From the NCBI GenBank assembly GCA_002292945.1, contig DBCG01000051.1, positions 14,151-42,424 of the forward strand: 28,274 nt of DNA, given 5' to 3'. Positions 8,142 through 15,361 of this stretch are shown here, in pieces. Below the pieces are notes generated by a model. That model saw nothing but the letters and a program-made list of their open reading frames with translations. It was not told the origin of the DNA and searched no databases. The translations under genes were made by a program, and so were the position numbers. The stretch's first letter is position 1; each line of letters opens with the position of its first letter. This DNA is from Proteobacteria bacterium UBA964. GTDB taxonomy: Bacteria > Pseudomonadota > Gammaproteobacteria > Steroidobacterales > Steroidobacteraceae.

Positions 8142-9092
8142 TCAACGCGCGCGACGCGCGCACCAGGCCAAAAGACCGTCGGCGTTGAGGTCGAAATCGA
8201 GCCCCGCCCATTCATCGAGCAGCGACTCCGGACCCGTGGCGCCGAAGCCCCGCCATTCCGCGAGCACGATGGCACGCAGCGCCGATCGCAGCGCGACACG
8301 GGCCTCGTCCTGCGCCGCCGTGTCCGCCACCGCAAGCGCCGCGTCGGTGAAACGCTCGACCATGCGCACGAGGTCATCACCGACGCGTGCGATGTCGCCG
8401 ATGCGTCCATAGTGGGTGAGGCAGGCCGCACGCGGGGCGAGCGCCACGACGCGGCGGATGGACGCGATCAGTTGCTGCGGATCGAACTGCGTGGGGCTGG
8501 TGGTCGGCAGCGCGAACGGCCTGCCCTGCACCGCGAGCGGCGGATAGGCGAGACCGAAGGTGTCTCCGGTGAAAACGACCTGCGCGGCATGATCGAGATA
8601 GGCTTGATGATGCAGCGCATGGCCGGGTGTGTGCACCACCTCGATCGTGCGGCTGCCGAGCGCCAAGCGCTCACCGTCGGCGGTGGGCGACACGCGCGCG
8701 GCATCGATGGGCAGCAGGTCACCATAGAGCCGGGCGTAATCCTCCGCGCCGTACACCGCGATCGAGGCATCGATCAGCTTGCGCGGGTCGATCATGTGCG
8801 GCGCGCCGCGCGGATGCACCGCCAACCGCGCGTTCGGCAACGCTTGCAACAACTGCCCCGCCCCGCCGGCGTGGTCGAGATGGACATGGGTGAGCAGCAG
8901 CCAGTCGACCGCCGTCGGCGCGAGCCCGTGCGCGGTGAGTGCGGCCAACAGGTGCGGCACCGAATGCGCGGTACCGCAATCGACGAAGGCCGCCCGCCCG
9001 TCCTGGACCACGAGGTGCGCCGCATCGAACGAGGGGCGCAGATAGTGGGTGTCGATGGTGTGGATGCCATCGTCGTGTCGCGTGTCGTCCAT
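8142..9092 (-). CDS. MBL-fold metallo-hydrolase (glyoxalase II-like)
   Basis: This is a metallo-beta-lactamase fold hydrolase of 316 residues. The first metal motif is HVHLDH at residues 69-74, followed by HTPGHALHH, TGDTFG and a late histidine in LTHYGRIGD, so all the metal ligands of a glyoxalase II-like binuclear site seem present. After about residue 230 comes a helical C-terminal domain unlike classical GloB. The reaction is not assignable; thioester or lactone hydrolysis are the commonest activities in this class. The start at 9092 has GGAGC four bases upstream. It shares an 81-base promoter region with the divergent S9 peptidase and probably heads the operon with acuI, rsmG and parA. 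Confidence 0.85.
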   Translation of the reverse strand: MDDTRHDDGIHTIDTHYLRPSFDAAHLVVQDGRAAFVDCGTAHSVPHLLAALTAHGLAPTAVDWLLLTHVHLDHAGGAGQLLQALPNARLAVHPRGAPHMIDPRKLIDASIAVYGAEDYARLYGDLLPIDAARVSPTADGERLALGSRTIEVVHTPGHALHHQAYLDHAAQVVFTGDTFGLAYPPLAVQGRPFALPTTSPTQFDPQQLIASIRRVVALAPRAACLTHYGRIGDIARVGDDLVRMVERFTDAALAVADTAAQDEARVALRSALRAIVLAEWRGFGATGPESLLDEWAGLDFDLNADGLLAWCARRAR

Positions 9093-9128
9093 GGACGCTC
9101 CAGAGTCTGCCGGCGGGCCGCCAAGCGG

Positions 9129-9138
9129 TATGATTCTA
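9129..9138. promoter_or_regulatory. Candidate bidirectional promoter core (overlapping -10 elements)
   Basis: The ten bases TATGATTCTA hold a plus-strand -10 (TATGAT, 9129-9134) and a minus-strand -10 (TAGAAT, complement of 9133-9138) that share two base pairs. Both face a gene at a sensible distance: the S9 peptidase ATG at 9174 and the MBL ATG at 9092 are each about 33 bases from the predicted start, and each has a GGAGA/GGAGC ribosome-binding site. Neither direction has a convincing -35. Confidence 0.5.
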
Positions 9139-9173
9139 AGGCAATCGACCTCGGCCCCGCCCGGAGACTCCCC

Positions 9174-11171
9174 ATGCCCTACCGCACCGTCGCGCCGCTG
9201 CTCACCGTCCTCGCCGCTTTGCTTGCATCGGCGGCCGTGTCGGCTGCACCACCGCCCCGAATCGAGCGCGGCAGCCTCGTGCTCGAAGGGGTGCCGACGC
9301 ATTCACCCCGGGTCCTCGAGACCCTCGACCCGTGGTTGGCCGGTCGCGGAGCGACTTTCCGCGATTTCCTCCCCGATGGAAGCCTGCTCGTCTCGACGCG
9401 CTTCGGTGAAGTCGAGCAAGCGCACCGCGTGGCGATGCCGATGGGCATGCGTGAGCAGCTGACCTTCGGCGCCGAACCGGTGGGTGCGCTGAGCGCGAAC
9501 CCTCAGCGGGACGGCGGCTTCGTGTTCGCTCGCGACCGCGGGGGTGACGAGAACGCGCAGCTCTATCTTTACCGGGCGCAGGATCGCAGCCTGAGCCTGC
9601 TCACCGACGGGCGCTCACGGCACGGTGGGGCGATCTGGTCGCGCGACGGCCAGCGCCTCGCCTTCGCCGGTAATGCGCGCGACGGCATCGCCACCGACAT
9701 CTATATCGCAGAGATGGGAGCGGCGGCCCCTGCATCGGGCGCCCAGCGCCCCGCACCGCGGCTCGCCGTCGCCGCTCAAGGTGAGAACTGGTCACCGGTC
9801 GATTGGTCGCCGGATGGCTCGCAGCTGCTGTTGTTGGCGACAAGTTCCGTGACCGATGCGCGCCTGTATCTCGCCGATGTCGCGAGCGGCGCGTTCCGGC
9901 TGCTGTCGCTCGGCGGCACGACCGGCAAGACCGGGCCGCGCACCGGCATCGGCAGCGCGCGGTTCAGCGCCGATGGCCGCGGTATCTGGTTCACCGCCGA
10001 ATTGGGCGGCGAATTCCAGCAACTGCGCTTCCTCGACCTCGCCGACGGCAGCCTGCGGGCGCTCACCGCCCTGGTCCCTTGGGACATCGATGACTTCGAG
10101 CCCAGCCCGGATGGTCGCTGGCTCGCCTACATCGCCAACATCGATGGCTACGGCAAGCTGTCGGTGATGGATCTCGGCTCGATGCGCACCGTCGAGCCTG
10201 CAGGGCTGCCGGCAGGCATCGTCTCGGGCCTACGCTTCGACCGCTCGGGGACGAAACTCGGCATGACGCTCGAATCCGCGCAGTCACCGCGCGATGCGTG
10301 GGTGCTCGATCTCGCGCGCAACGAGGCCACGCGCTGGACCGCAAGCGAAGGCGCGGCGGTCGACCCCGCACGGATGGTGCCCGCGGAACTCATACGCTAT
10401 CCCACCTGGGACCGCTCACAGGGCGCGGCGCGGCGCATCCCGGCCTTCGTCTACCGGCCGCGCGGACCCGGCCCGCATCCGGTCGTCATCGACATCCACG
10501 GCGGACCTGAAGGCCAGTCCCGTCCCGGCTACAGCGCCTGGACGCAGTACATCGTCAATGAACTGGGCTTTGCGGTGGTGCAGCCGAACGTGCGCGGTTC
10601 CACCGGCTACGGCCGGACCTTCACGATGCTCGACAACGGCCGCTTGCGCGAGGATTCGGTGCGCGACATCGGTGCCTTGCTGACCTGGATCGCCGCGCAG
10701 CCCGACCTCGACCCACAGCGGGTCGTGGTGAGCGGCGGGTCTTACGGCGGTTACATGGTGCTCGCGTCGATGGTGACCTTCGGTGACCGGCTGCGCGGCG
10801 GCATCGACGTGGTCGGCATCAGCAACTTCGTGACCTTCCTCACCAACACCGCGGCCTACCGCCGCGATCTGCGTCGCGTTGAGTACGGCGACGAGCGAGA
10901 TCCGTCGATGCGCGCCTTCTTGCAGCGGATCTCACCGCTGACCCGCGCCGAGGCGATCCGCAAACCGCTCTTGGTGGTGCAGGGACTCAACGATCCGCGG
11001 GTGCCGGCGTCCGAGAGCGAACAGTTGGTGGCACGGGTGCGCGCCAACGGCGCCGAGGTCTGGTACGTGGCGGCGCGCGACGAAGGTCATGGCTTCCGGA
11101 AGAAGTCCAACCGGGACTTCGACCTGCGGACGCGGGCGACTTTCCTCGAACGTCTCCGGGACGCGCCCTGA
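9174..11171 (+). CDS. Secreted S9-family prolyl oligopeptidase-type peptidase
   Basis: This is a serine peptidase of the prolyl oligopeptidase (S9) clan, 665 residues. A signal peptide is visible (MPYRTVAPLLTVLAALL, cleavage likely after VSA at 24), so it should act in the periplasm. The N-terminal half has repeated WS-DG/ SPDG segments typical of the beta-propeller that limits access to oligopeptides. The C-terminal hydrolase domain has the catalytic serine S523 in GGSYGGYM, aspartate D607 in GLNDPRVP and histidine H639 in DEGHGF, so the triad is complete. The ATG at 9174 has GGAGA 6 bases upstream. The subfamily (S9A, S9B or S9C) is not certain; the short oligopeptides it would release fit the peptide transporters about 3 kb downstream. 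Confidence 0.93.
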   Translation: MPYRTVAPLLTVLAALLASAAVSAAPPPRIERGSLVLEGVPTHSPRVLETLDPWLAGRGATFRDFLPDGSLLVSTRFGEVEQAHRVAMPMGMREQLTFGAEPVGALSANPQRDGGFVFARDRGGDENAQLYLYRAQDRSLSLLTDGRSRHGGAIWSRDGQRLAFAGNARDGIATDIYIAEMGAAAPASGAQRPAPRLAVAAQGENWSPVDWSPDGSQLLLLATSSVTDARLYLADVASGAFRLLSLGGTTGKTGPRTGIGSARFSADGRGIWFTAELGGEFQQLRFLDLADGSLRALTALVPWDIDDFEPSPDGRWLAYIANIDGYGKLSVMDLGSMRTVEPAGLPAGIVSGLRFDRSGTKLGMTLESAQSPRDAWVLDLARNEATRWTASEGAAVDPARMVPAELIRYPTWDRSQGAARRIPAFVYRPRGPGPHPVVIDIHGGPEGQSRPGYSAWTQYIVNELGFAVVQPNVRGSTGYGRTFTMLDNGRLREDSVRDIGALLTWIAAQPDLDPQRVVVSGGSYGGYMVLASMVTFGDRLRGGIDVVGISNFVTFLTNTAAYRRDLRRVEYGDERDPSMRAFLQRISPLTRAEAIRKPLLVVQGLNDPRVPASESEQLVARVRANGAEVWYVAARDEGHGFRKKSNRDFDLRTRATFLERLRDAP

Positions 11172-11179
11172 GACGATGG

Positions 11180-11794
11180 TCAGCGCCGGGCGGGACGTTT
11201 GACCGCGTCGAGGCTGGGGCGCTGGGCCGCGTAGTAAGCGGCGATCGACTTGATGTCCCGTGCCGAGAGCTGCCCCGCGAAGCCGCCCATGATGGCGTTC
11301 TTGCGACCGCCCTTCTTGTAGTCGGTGAGGGCACGCTCGAGGTAATCGGCATGTTGGCCGGCGAGGGTCGGGTATTGCGGCGTGATGCCGATACCGTCGG
11401 CGCCATGGCAGGCGACGCAGGTCTGTGCGGCCTCGGGGATCTTGCCGATGGGTTTCGCGGTGTCCGGAGCCTTCACGACCGGACCGGCGAGGAAGACGGA
11501 CATGTCGGCGAACTGCTGGTCGGTCCAGCCCGCAGCGTTGGCGGACATGGTGGCATGGCTGCGCTCGCCGTTGCGGTAGGCCTGCAGAGCGAGAACGAGG
11601 TACTCGGGATGCTGGCCCCGCAACTTCGGCACGCTGTAATTCGGATAGGCGTTCTTGTAGTTCGGGATGGCGTGGCAGCCGAGGCAGGTATACGCGAGCT
11701 TTGCGCCGCGCTCGACATCGCCAGTCGACTGGGCGAGGCCCGACGGGGCGAAAGACGCCACCACGATGGACAGCGCAGCAAGGAACTTCGTCAC
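11180..11794 (-). CDS. Diheme cytochrome c4
   Basis: This is a periplasmic electron carrier of 204 residues with two tandem cytochrome c domains. Haem-binding motifs are CLGCH at residues 37-41 and CVACH at 126-130. Likely axial methionines are M83 (SHATMSANA) and the one in NAIMGGFAGQL, so both haems would be His/Met, as in cytochrome c4. A signal peptide is present (FLAALSIVVASFAPSGLA). I chose the GTG at 11794 because GGGGG lies 5 bases upstream; the preceding GTG at 11797 is a close alternative. The gene converges on the S9 peptidase with only 8 bases between stops and diverges from dtd. Cytochrome c4 commonly feeds cbb3-type oxidases. Confidence 0.93.
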   Translation of the reverse strand: MTKFLAALSIVVASFAPSGLAQSTGDVERGAKLAYTCLGCHAIPNYKNAYPNYSVPKLRGQHPEYLVLALQAYRNGERSHATMSANAAGWTDQQFADMSVFLAGPVVKAPDTAKPIGKIPEAAQTCVACHGADGIGITPQYPTLAGQHADYLERALTDYKKGGRKNAIMGGFAGQLSARDIKSIAAYYAAQRPSLDAVKRPARR

Positions 11795-11879
11795 CACAAC
11801 CCCCGGATACCGGTATTCATGCGAAAAGCAGGCGGCGATGTTAAGGTTTTGCGGTCCGGAATTCCACCATGACCTGCGC

Positions 11880-12350
11880 ATGATCGCCCTCCTGCAACGA
11901 GTGTCCTCCGCCAGTGTCGATGTCGCCGGTGAGCGCATCGGCGCGATCGGGCCGGGTCTTCTGGTCTTGGTCGGGGTGCAGCCTCTCGATGACGAACGCA
12001 CCGCAGGGCGGTTACTCGAGCGCCTGCTCGCCTACCGGGTCTTCGGCGACCCGCAGGGCCGCATGAACCTGTCTCTCAGCGATACGGGCGGCGAGCTGCT
12101 GCTGGTGCCCCAGTTCACCCTTGCCGCCGATACGCGCAAGGGCAACCGCCCGGGATTCAGCACCGCCGCGATGCCGGCCGAGGCGGAGCGACTGTTCGGA
12201 CACCTGGTCAGCCTGGCGCGGACGGCCCACCCTGTGGTCGCCACCGGCCGGTTCGGGGCGGACATGCGCGTTTCGTTGTGTAACGAGGGCCCGGTAACCT
12301 TCTGGCTAGAAGTCCCGCCCGGGGGCGCTTTGCCCTATCATCCGTCTTAA
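11880..12350 (+). CDS. dtd: D-aminoacyl-tRNA deacylase
   Basis: Dtd removes D-amino acids mischarged onto tRNA, and also glycine from tRNA-Ala, as a proofreading enzyme in the cytoplasm. The protein has 156 residues, slightly longer than the 145 of E. coli. It starts MIALLQRVSSASVDVAGE, which is diagnostic. The active-site strand PQFTLAADTRKGNRPGF (residues 75-91) and the second motif NEGPVTFWLE with the Gly-cisPro pair are both intact. The ATG at 11880 is chosen for the family N-terminus. It lies 85 bases from the divergent cytochrome gene and 41 bases ahead of tatA, so it may head the tat operon. Confidence 0.96.
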   Translation: MIALLQRVSSASVDVAGERIGAIGPGLLVLVGVQPLDDERTAGRLLERLLAYRVFGDPQGRMNLSLSDTGGELLLVPQFTLAADTRKGNRPGFSTAAMPAEAERLFGHLVSLARTAHPVVATGRFGADMRVSLCNEGPVTFWLEVPPGGALPYHPS

Positions 12351-12354
12351 TCTT

Positions 12355-12371
12355 CGCCTGCCCGCCAGGCG
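12355..12371 (+). promoter_or_regulatory. Small hairpin between dtd and tatA
   Basis: CGCCTG (12355-12360) and CAGGCG (12366-12371) pair perfectly around a 5-base loop just after the dtd stop. It has no following T-tract. It ends 8 bases before the AAGGGG ribosome-binding site of tatA, so it could mark a partial transcription boundary or be chance in GC-rich DNA. Confidence 0.3.
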
Positions 12372-12391
12372 CCATCGAGAAGGGGATCAAC

Positions 12392-12664
12392 ATGGGTATC
12401 GGAATGCGTGAGTTGCTGATCATCCTGCTCGTGGTGCTGGTGGTGTTCGGCGCCAAGAAATTGCGCACCATCGGCTCGGATCTTGGAGCGGCCGTCAAAG
12501 GCTTCAAGAAAGGCATGAACGACGGCGATGCAGACGAAAGCATCCGGCAGATCAAGCAGGAAGCCGCTGACGCCGAGTTCCCGGAGACCCAGGCCAAGGC
12601 CACTCAAAGCCCCGGCCGATCGGACCCGGGCAACGGCGGTCCCTCCTCCGACCGACAGGCCTGA
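12392..12664 (+). CDS. tatA: Twin-arginine translocase subunit TatA
   Basis: TatA oligomerises to form the pore-like element that moves folded proteins across the inner membrane. The 90-residue product has a short membrane span at residues 6-19 (MRELLIILLVVLVVFGAKKL), the conserved FGAKKL hinge and an amphipathic helix GSDLGAAVKGFKKGMND. The tail is polar and Ser/Pro/Gly-rich. The start MGIGMRELLI has glycine-methionine-arginine-glutamate at the membrane edge, in place of the usual SIWQL. The ribosome-binding site AAGGGG lies about 6 bases before the ATG. tatB follows after 29 bases that contain a perfect hairpin. Confidence 0.95.
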   Translation: MGIGMRELLIILLVVLVVFGAKKLRTIGSDLGAAVKGFKKGMNDGDADESIRQIKQEAADAEFPETQAKATQSPGRSDPGNGGPSSDRQA

Positions 12665-12667
12665 GCC

Positions 12668-12686
12668 GCACCCGCGCGGCGGGTGC
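12668..12686 (+). promoter_or_regulatory. Perfect hairpin between tatA and tatB
   Basis: GCACCCGC (12668-12675) and GCGGGTGC (12679-12686) form an uninterrupted 8-base-pair stem with a 3-base loop. The stem occupies most of the 29-base gap between the tatA stop (12664) and the tatB ATG (12694). The only purine-rich stretch that could serve as the tatB ribosome-binding site (GCGGGTG) is inside the 3' arm, so folding should hide it. No T-tract follows. TatA is needed in large excess over TatB, which gives such an element an obvious possible role. Confidence 0.65.
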
Positions 12687-12693
12687 CTGCCCG

Positions 12694-12999
12694 ATGTTCG
12701 AGGTCGGCTTCAGCGAGTTGCTGCTGATCATGGCGCTTGCGCTGTTGGTGCTCGGACCGCAGAAGCTGCCCAAGGTCGTGGCCGAAGTGGGTCGCTGGAT
12801 GGGCCGGGCCCGAGCGATGGCGCGTCAGTTCCGCGAACAACTCGAGGTCGAGGCCGCCGAATCCCAGCGTCCACCACCGCCCGCCCCATCTCCGACCCCG
12901 GTCCACACCCCCACCCCAACCCCTGGTCCTGCCCCTACCCCGACCTCGACGGACGACACTGTCCGACCGAACACCCCCGATGACCCGCCAACCCCCTGA
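12694..12999 (+). CDS. tatB: Twin-arginine translocase subunit TatB
   Basis: TatB pairs with TatC to form the receptor for twin-arginine signal peptides. The 101-residue product begins MFEVGFSELLLIMALALLVLGPQKLP, with the glutamate at position 8 and the GPQKLP hinge that distinguish TatB from TatA. An amphipathic helix rich in Arg/Ala/Glu follows (residues 27-56). The tail from about residue 59 is a Pro/Thr low-complexity run (PTPVHTPTPTPGPAPTPTST), encoded by C-rich DNA. The stop lies 20 bases inside tatC, so the two genes overlap in different frames. Confidence 0.95.
   Translation: MFEVGFSELLLIMALALLVLGPQKLPKVVAEVGRWMGRARAMARQFREQLEVEAAESQRPPPPAPSPTPVHTPTPTPGPAPTPTSTDDTVRPNTPDDPPTP
12908..12941 (-). 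other. G-quadruplex motif on the minus strand, inside tatB
   Basis: Five runs of four or five cytosines (12908-12912, 12914-12917, 12920-12923, 12932-12935, 12938-12941) give five matching G-runs on the minus strand, separated by loops of 1, 2, 8 and 2 bases. That comfortably satisfies the usual G-quadruplex pattern. The G-rich strand is the template for tatB transcription, so the structure would form in DNA, not in the tatB message. The same DNA encodes the Pro/Thr tail of TatB. Confidence 0.6.
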
Positions 13000-13759
13000 C
13001 GCGCCCGCCGAGGAACCGCTGGCGGAAGGCACGCTGATCTCGCACCTGCTCGAGCTGCGCGACCGGCTTCTGCGTGCACTGCTCGCGGTGATCATCGTAT
13101 TCGTGCCGTTGGCGTTCTTCGCCAATGAATTGTTCACGCTGGTCGCGCAACCACTCATCGCGCAACTGCCCGAAGGCTCGTCGCTGATCGCCACCAGCGT
13201 CATCTCGCCCTTCATGACACCCTTCAAGCTCGCGTTCTTCGTGGCGCTGTTCATCGCCATCCCCTATGTGCTCTACCAGCTGTGGGCGTTCATCGCGCCG
13301 GGCCTCTACCGCCGAGAGAAACGCTTCGCACTGCCGCTTTTGGTGTCCTCGATCCTGCTGTTCTACGCCGGCGTGGTGTTCGCGTACTACGTGGTGTTCC
13401 CGGTGATGTTCCAGTTCTTCGCCGAAACCACGCCGCAGGGCGTTCGCATGATGACCGACATCAACAGCTACATGGATTTCGTGCTGACGATGTTCCTCTG
13501 CTTCGGTCTCGCGTTCGAGGTGCCGGTGGTGGTCGTGCTGCTGGTGCTGACGGGCTTGGTGCGGGTCGAGAAACTTGCCGAATCGCGCGGCTATGTGCTG
13601 ATCGGCATCTTCATCGTGGCGGCCTTGCTCACACCACCGGACGCGATCTCGCAGACCATCATGGCCGTCCCCATGTACCTGCTCTACGAGGGCGGACTGG
13701 TGATGGCGCGCCTGATGAACCGCCTGCGCCGCGACGACGCCAGCGCCGTGGGGACCTGA
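12980..13759 (+). CDS. tatC: Twin-arginine translocase subunit TatC
   Basis: TatC is the six-span membrane core of the Tat receptor and recognises the RR motif. The protein has 259 residues, matching the E. coli size. It has LISHLLELRDRLLRA near the N-terminus, the conserved signal-binding loop, then FIAPGLYRREKRF, and a late VAALLTPPDAISQ motif; six hydrophobic spans are visible. The ATG at 12980 gives the family N-terminus and overlaps the tatB end by 20 bases. A longer upstream frame lies over tatB and is rejected. The stop codon sits in the loop of a 9-base-pair hairpin. Confidence 0.97.
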   Translation: MTRQPPDAPAEEPLAEGTLISHLLELRDRLLRALLAVIIVFVPLAFFANELFTLVAQPLIAQLPEGSSLIATSVISPFMTPFKLAFFVALFIAIPYVLYQLWAFIAPGLYRREKRFALPLLVSSILLFYAGVVFAYYVVFPVMFQFFAETTPQGVRMMTDINSYMDFVLTMFLCFGLAFEVPVVVVLLVLTGLVRVEKLAESRGYVLIGIFIVAALLTPPDAISQTIMAVPMYLLYEGGLVMARLMNRLRRDDASAVGT

Positions 13760-13769
13760 CCCCCACGGC
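13745..13769 (+). terminator. Stem-loop spanning the tatC stop codon
   Basis: GCCGTGGGG (13745-13753) pairs perfectly with CCCCACGGC (13761-13769) around the loop ACCTGAC, which contains the tatC TGA. No run of T follows, so it is not a textbook Rho-independent terminator. It could still block exonucleases at the 3' end of the tat message, or terminate weakly. It separates the tat genes from the transporter operon, which begins 114 bases later. Confidence 0.5.
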
Positions 13770-13882
13770 CCAGCGGCCTCGATATCTCCGGCGCGATACC
13801 TTGCCCCCGCCCAGTCGCATCGCGCACACTCGACGGTCATCGACATAAGCCCGTTGCAGGGCAAGCCCATCGGGGGACTGAC

Positions 13883-15361
13883 ATGAGCGACTCTTCCGGC
13901 ACGAGCTTCTTCGGCCATCCGCGCGGCCTCGCCACGCTGTTCTTCACCGAGATGTGGGAGCGTTTCAGCTTCTACGGCATGCGCGCCCTGCTGGTGCTGT
14001 TCTTGGTCGATGCGATCGCCCGCGGCGGGCTCGGTCTCGACGACAAGACGGCCACCGCCATCTACGGGCTCTACACCGCTGCGGTCTACATCGTCGCGCT
14101 GCCCGGCGGCTGGATCGCCGACCGGCTGATCGGCGCACAGAAAGCCGTGTTGTACGGCGGCATCCTCATCTCGCTCGGTAGTTTCGGCCTGTGGCTGTCG
14201 CCCAATGCGTCGATGTTCTATCTCGGTCTCATCGTCATCATCCTGGGTGTCGGCCTGCTCAAGCCGAACGTCTCGGCGCTGGTGGCGGACCTCTATCCAG
14301 AGGGCGGCGGTCGCCGGGATGCCGGCTTCACGATCTTCTACATGGGCATCAACATCGGTGCGTTCATCGGTCCGTTGATCACTGCCTGGCTCGCGCAGAA
14401 GTACGGTTGGCGCGTCGGCTTCATGGCGGCCGGTGTCGGCATGGCGCTCGGTCTCGTGCAGTTCCTCGCGACCCGCCAGCACCTCGGTAGCGCCGGCGTA
14501 AGACCGCATGTCGCGGTCGGCACCGATCTCAGCGGCGCCTGGCGCAACCTCTGGATCGGCTCGGCGCTGCTCGGCGTGCTGGTCGCGCTGCCCTTCCTCG
14601 GCATCGTTCAGGTCTCACCGATCGAACTGCAGGCCTACGGCATCTTCGTGATCGTCGGCATGGCCGCGCTCTACTTCGCCTATCTGCTCTTCTTCGCCGG
14701 CCTCGACGGCGTCGAGCGACAACGCGTGCTGGCGCTGATCGTGCTGTTCTTCGCCTGTGCACTCTTCTGGTCGGGATTCGAGCAGGCCGGCTCCTCGCTG
14801 AACCTGTTCGCCGAGCGCTACACCGACCGCGTGGTCGGTGCGTTCACCGTCCCGGCGGGATGGTTCCAGTCGCTCAACGCGATCTTCATCGTCATCTTCG
14901 CGCCGGTGTTCTCGGCGATCTGGGTCAACCTCGCAAGACGCAACCTCGACCCCTCCACGCCGATCAAGTTCGCCCTCGGCCTCATCGGCATGGCGATCGG
15001 CTTCCTCATGATGTTCCTCGCCGCCCGCGTCGTCGCCGACGGTCTGCCCGCCGCCGCATACTGGTTGGTGCTCACCTACCTGTTCCACACCTTCGGTGAG
15101 CTCTGCCTCTCGCCGGTGGGCCTGTCGTCGGTGACCAAGCTCGTACCGCATCGCTTCGTCGGCCAGAGCATCGGCATCTGGTTCCTCGCCGTCTCGCTCG
15201 GCAACCTCGTCGCCGGGAAGATCGCCGGCGAGTTCGACGCCGACAACGTCAGCGCGATGCCGGGACAATATCTCGATATCTTCTGGTTCGGCATGGTGGC
15301 GGCTGTGGTTCTGTTCCTGGTCAGTCCGTTGGTCAAGCGCTGGATGGGTGGCGTGAAATGA
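13883..15361 (+). CDS. POT/PTR2-family proton-coupled oligopeptide symporter
   Basis: This is an inner-membrane major-facilitator protein of 492 residues that should import di- and tripeptides with protons. The proton-coupling and peptide-binding signature EMWERFSFYG is at residues 23-32. The family motifs FYMGINIGAFIGP and FWSGFEQAGSSLNLFAER are present, and 12-14 hydrophobic spans can be counted. A late LSPVGLSSVTKL also fits POT. The ATG at 13883 has GGGGGA about 6 bases upstream. The stop overlaps the start of the OPT gene by 4 bases (ATGA). A substrate other than peptides cannot be ruled out. Confidence 0.93.
   Translation: MSDSSGTSFFGHPRGLATLFFTEMWERFSFYGMRALLVLFLVDAIARGGLGLDDKTATAIYGLYTAAVYIVALPGGWIADRLIGAQKAVLYGGILISLGSFGLWLSPNASMFYLGLIVIILGVGLLKPNVSALVADLYPEGGGRRDAGFTIFYMGINIGAFIGPLITAWLAQKYGWRVGFMAAGVGMALGLVQFLATRQHLGSAGVRPHVAVGTDLSGAWRNLWIGSALLGVLVALPFLGIVQVSPIELQAYGIFVIVGMAALYFAYLLFFAGLDGVERQRVLALIVLFFACALFWSGFEQAGSSLNLFAERYTDRVVGAFTVPAGWFQSLNAIFIVIFAPVFSAIWVNLARRNLDPSTPIKFALGLIGMAIGFLMMFLAARVVADGLPAAAYWLVLTYLFHTFGELCLSPVGLSSVTKLVPHRFVGQSIGIWFLAVSLGNLVAGKIAGEFDADNVSAMPGQYLDIFWFGMVAAVVLFLVSPLVKRWMGGVK

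Noticed and set aside
7977..9173. N-terminal extension of the S9 peptidase frame by 399 codons
   Set aside because: The extension is antisense to the MBL and acuI genes. A signal peptide and ribosome-binding site mark the true start at 9174.
12935..14509. Minus-strand reading frame of 524 codons opposite tatC and the start of the POT gene
   Set aside because: Antisense shadow of TatC and POT coding sequence; the product has no domain.
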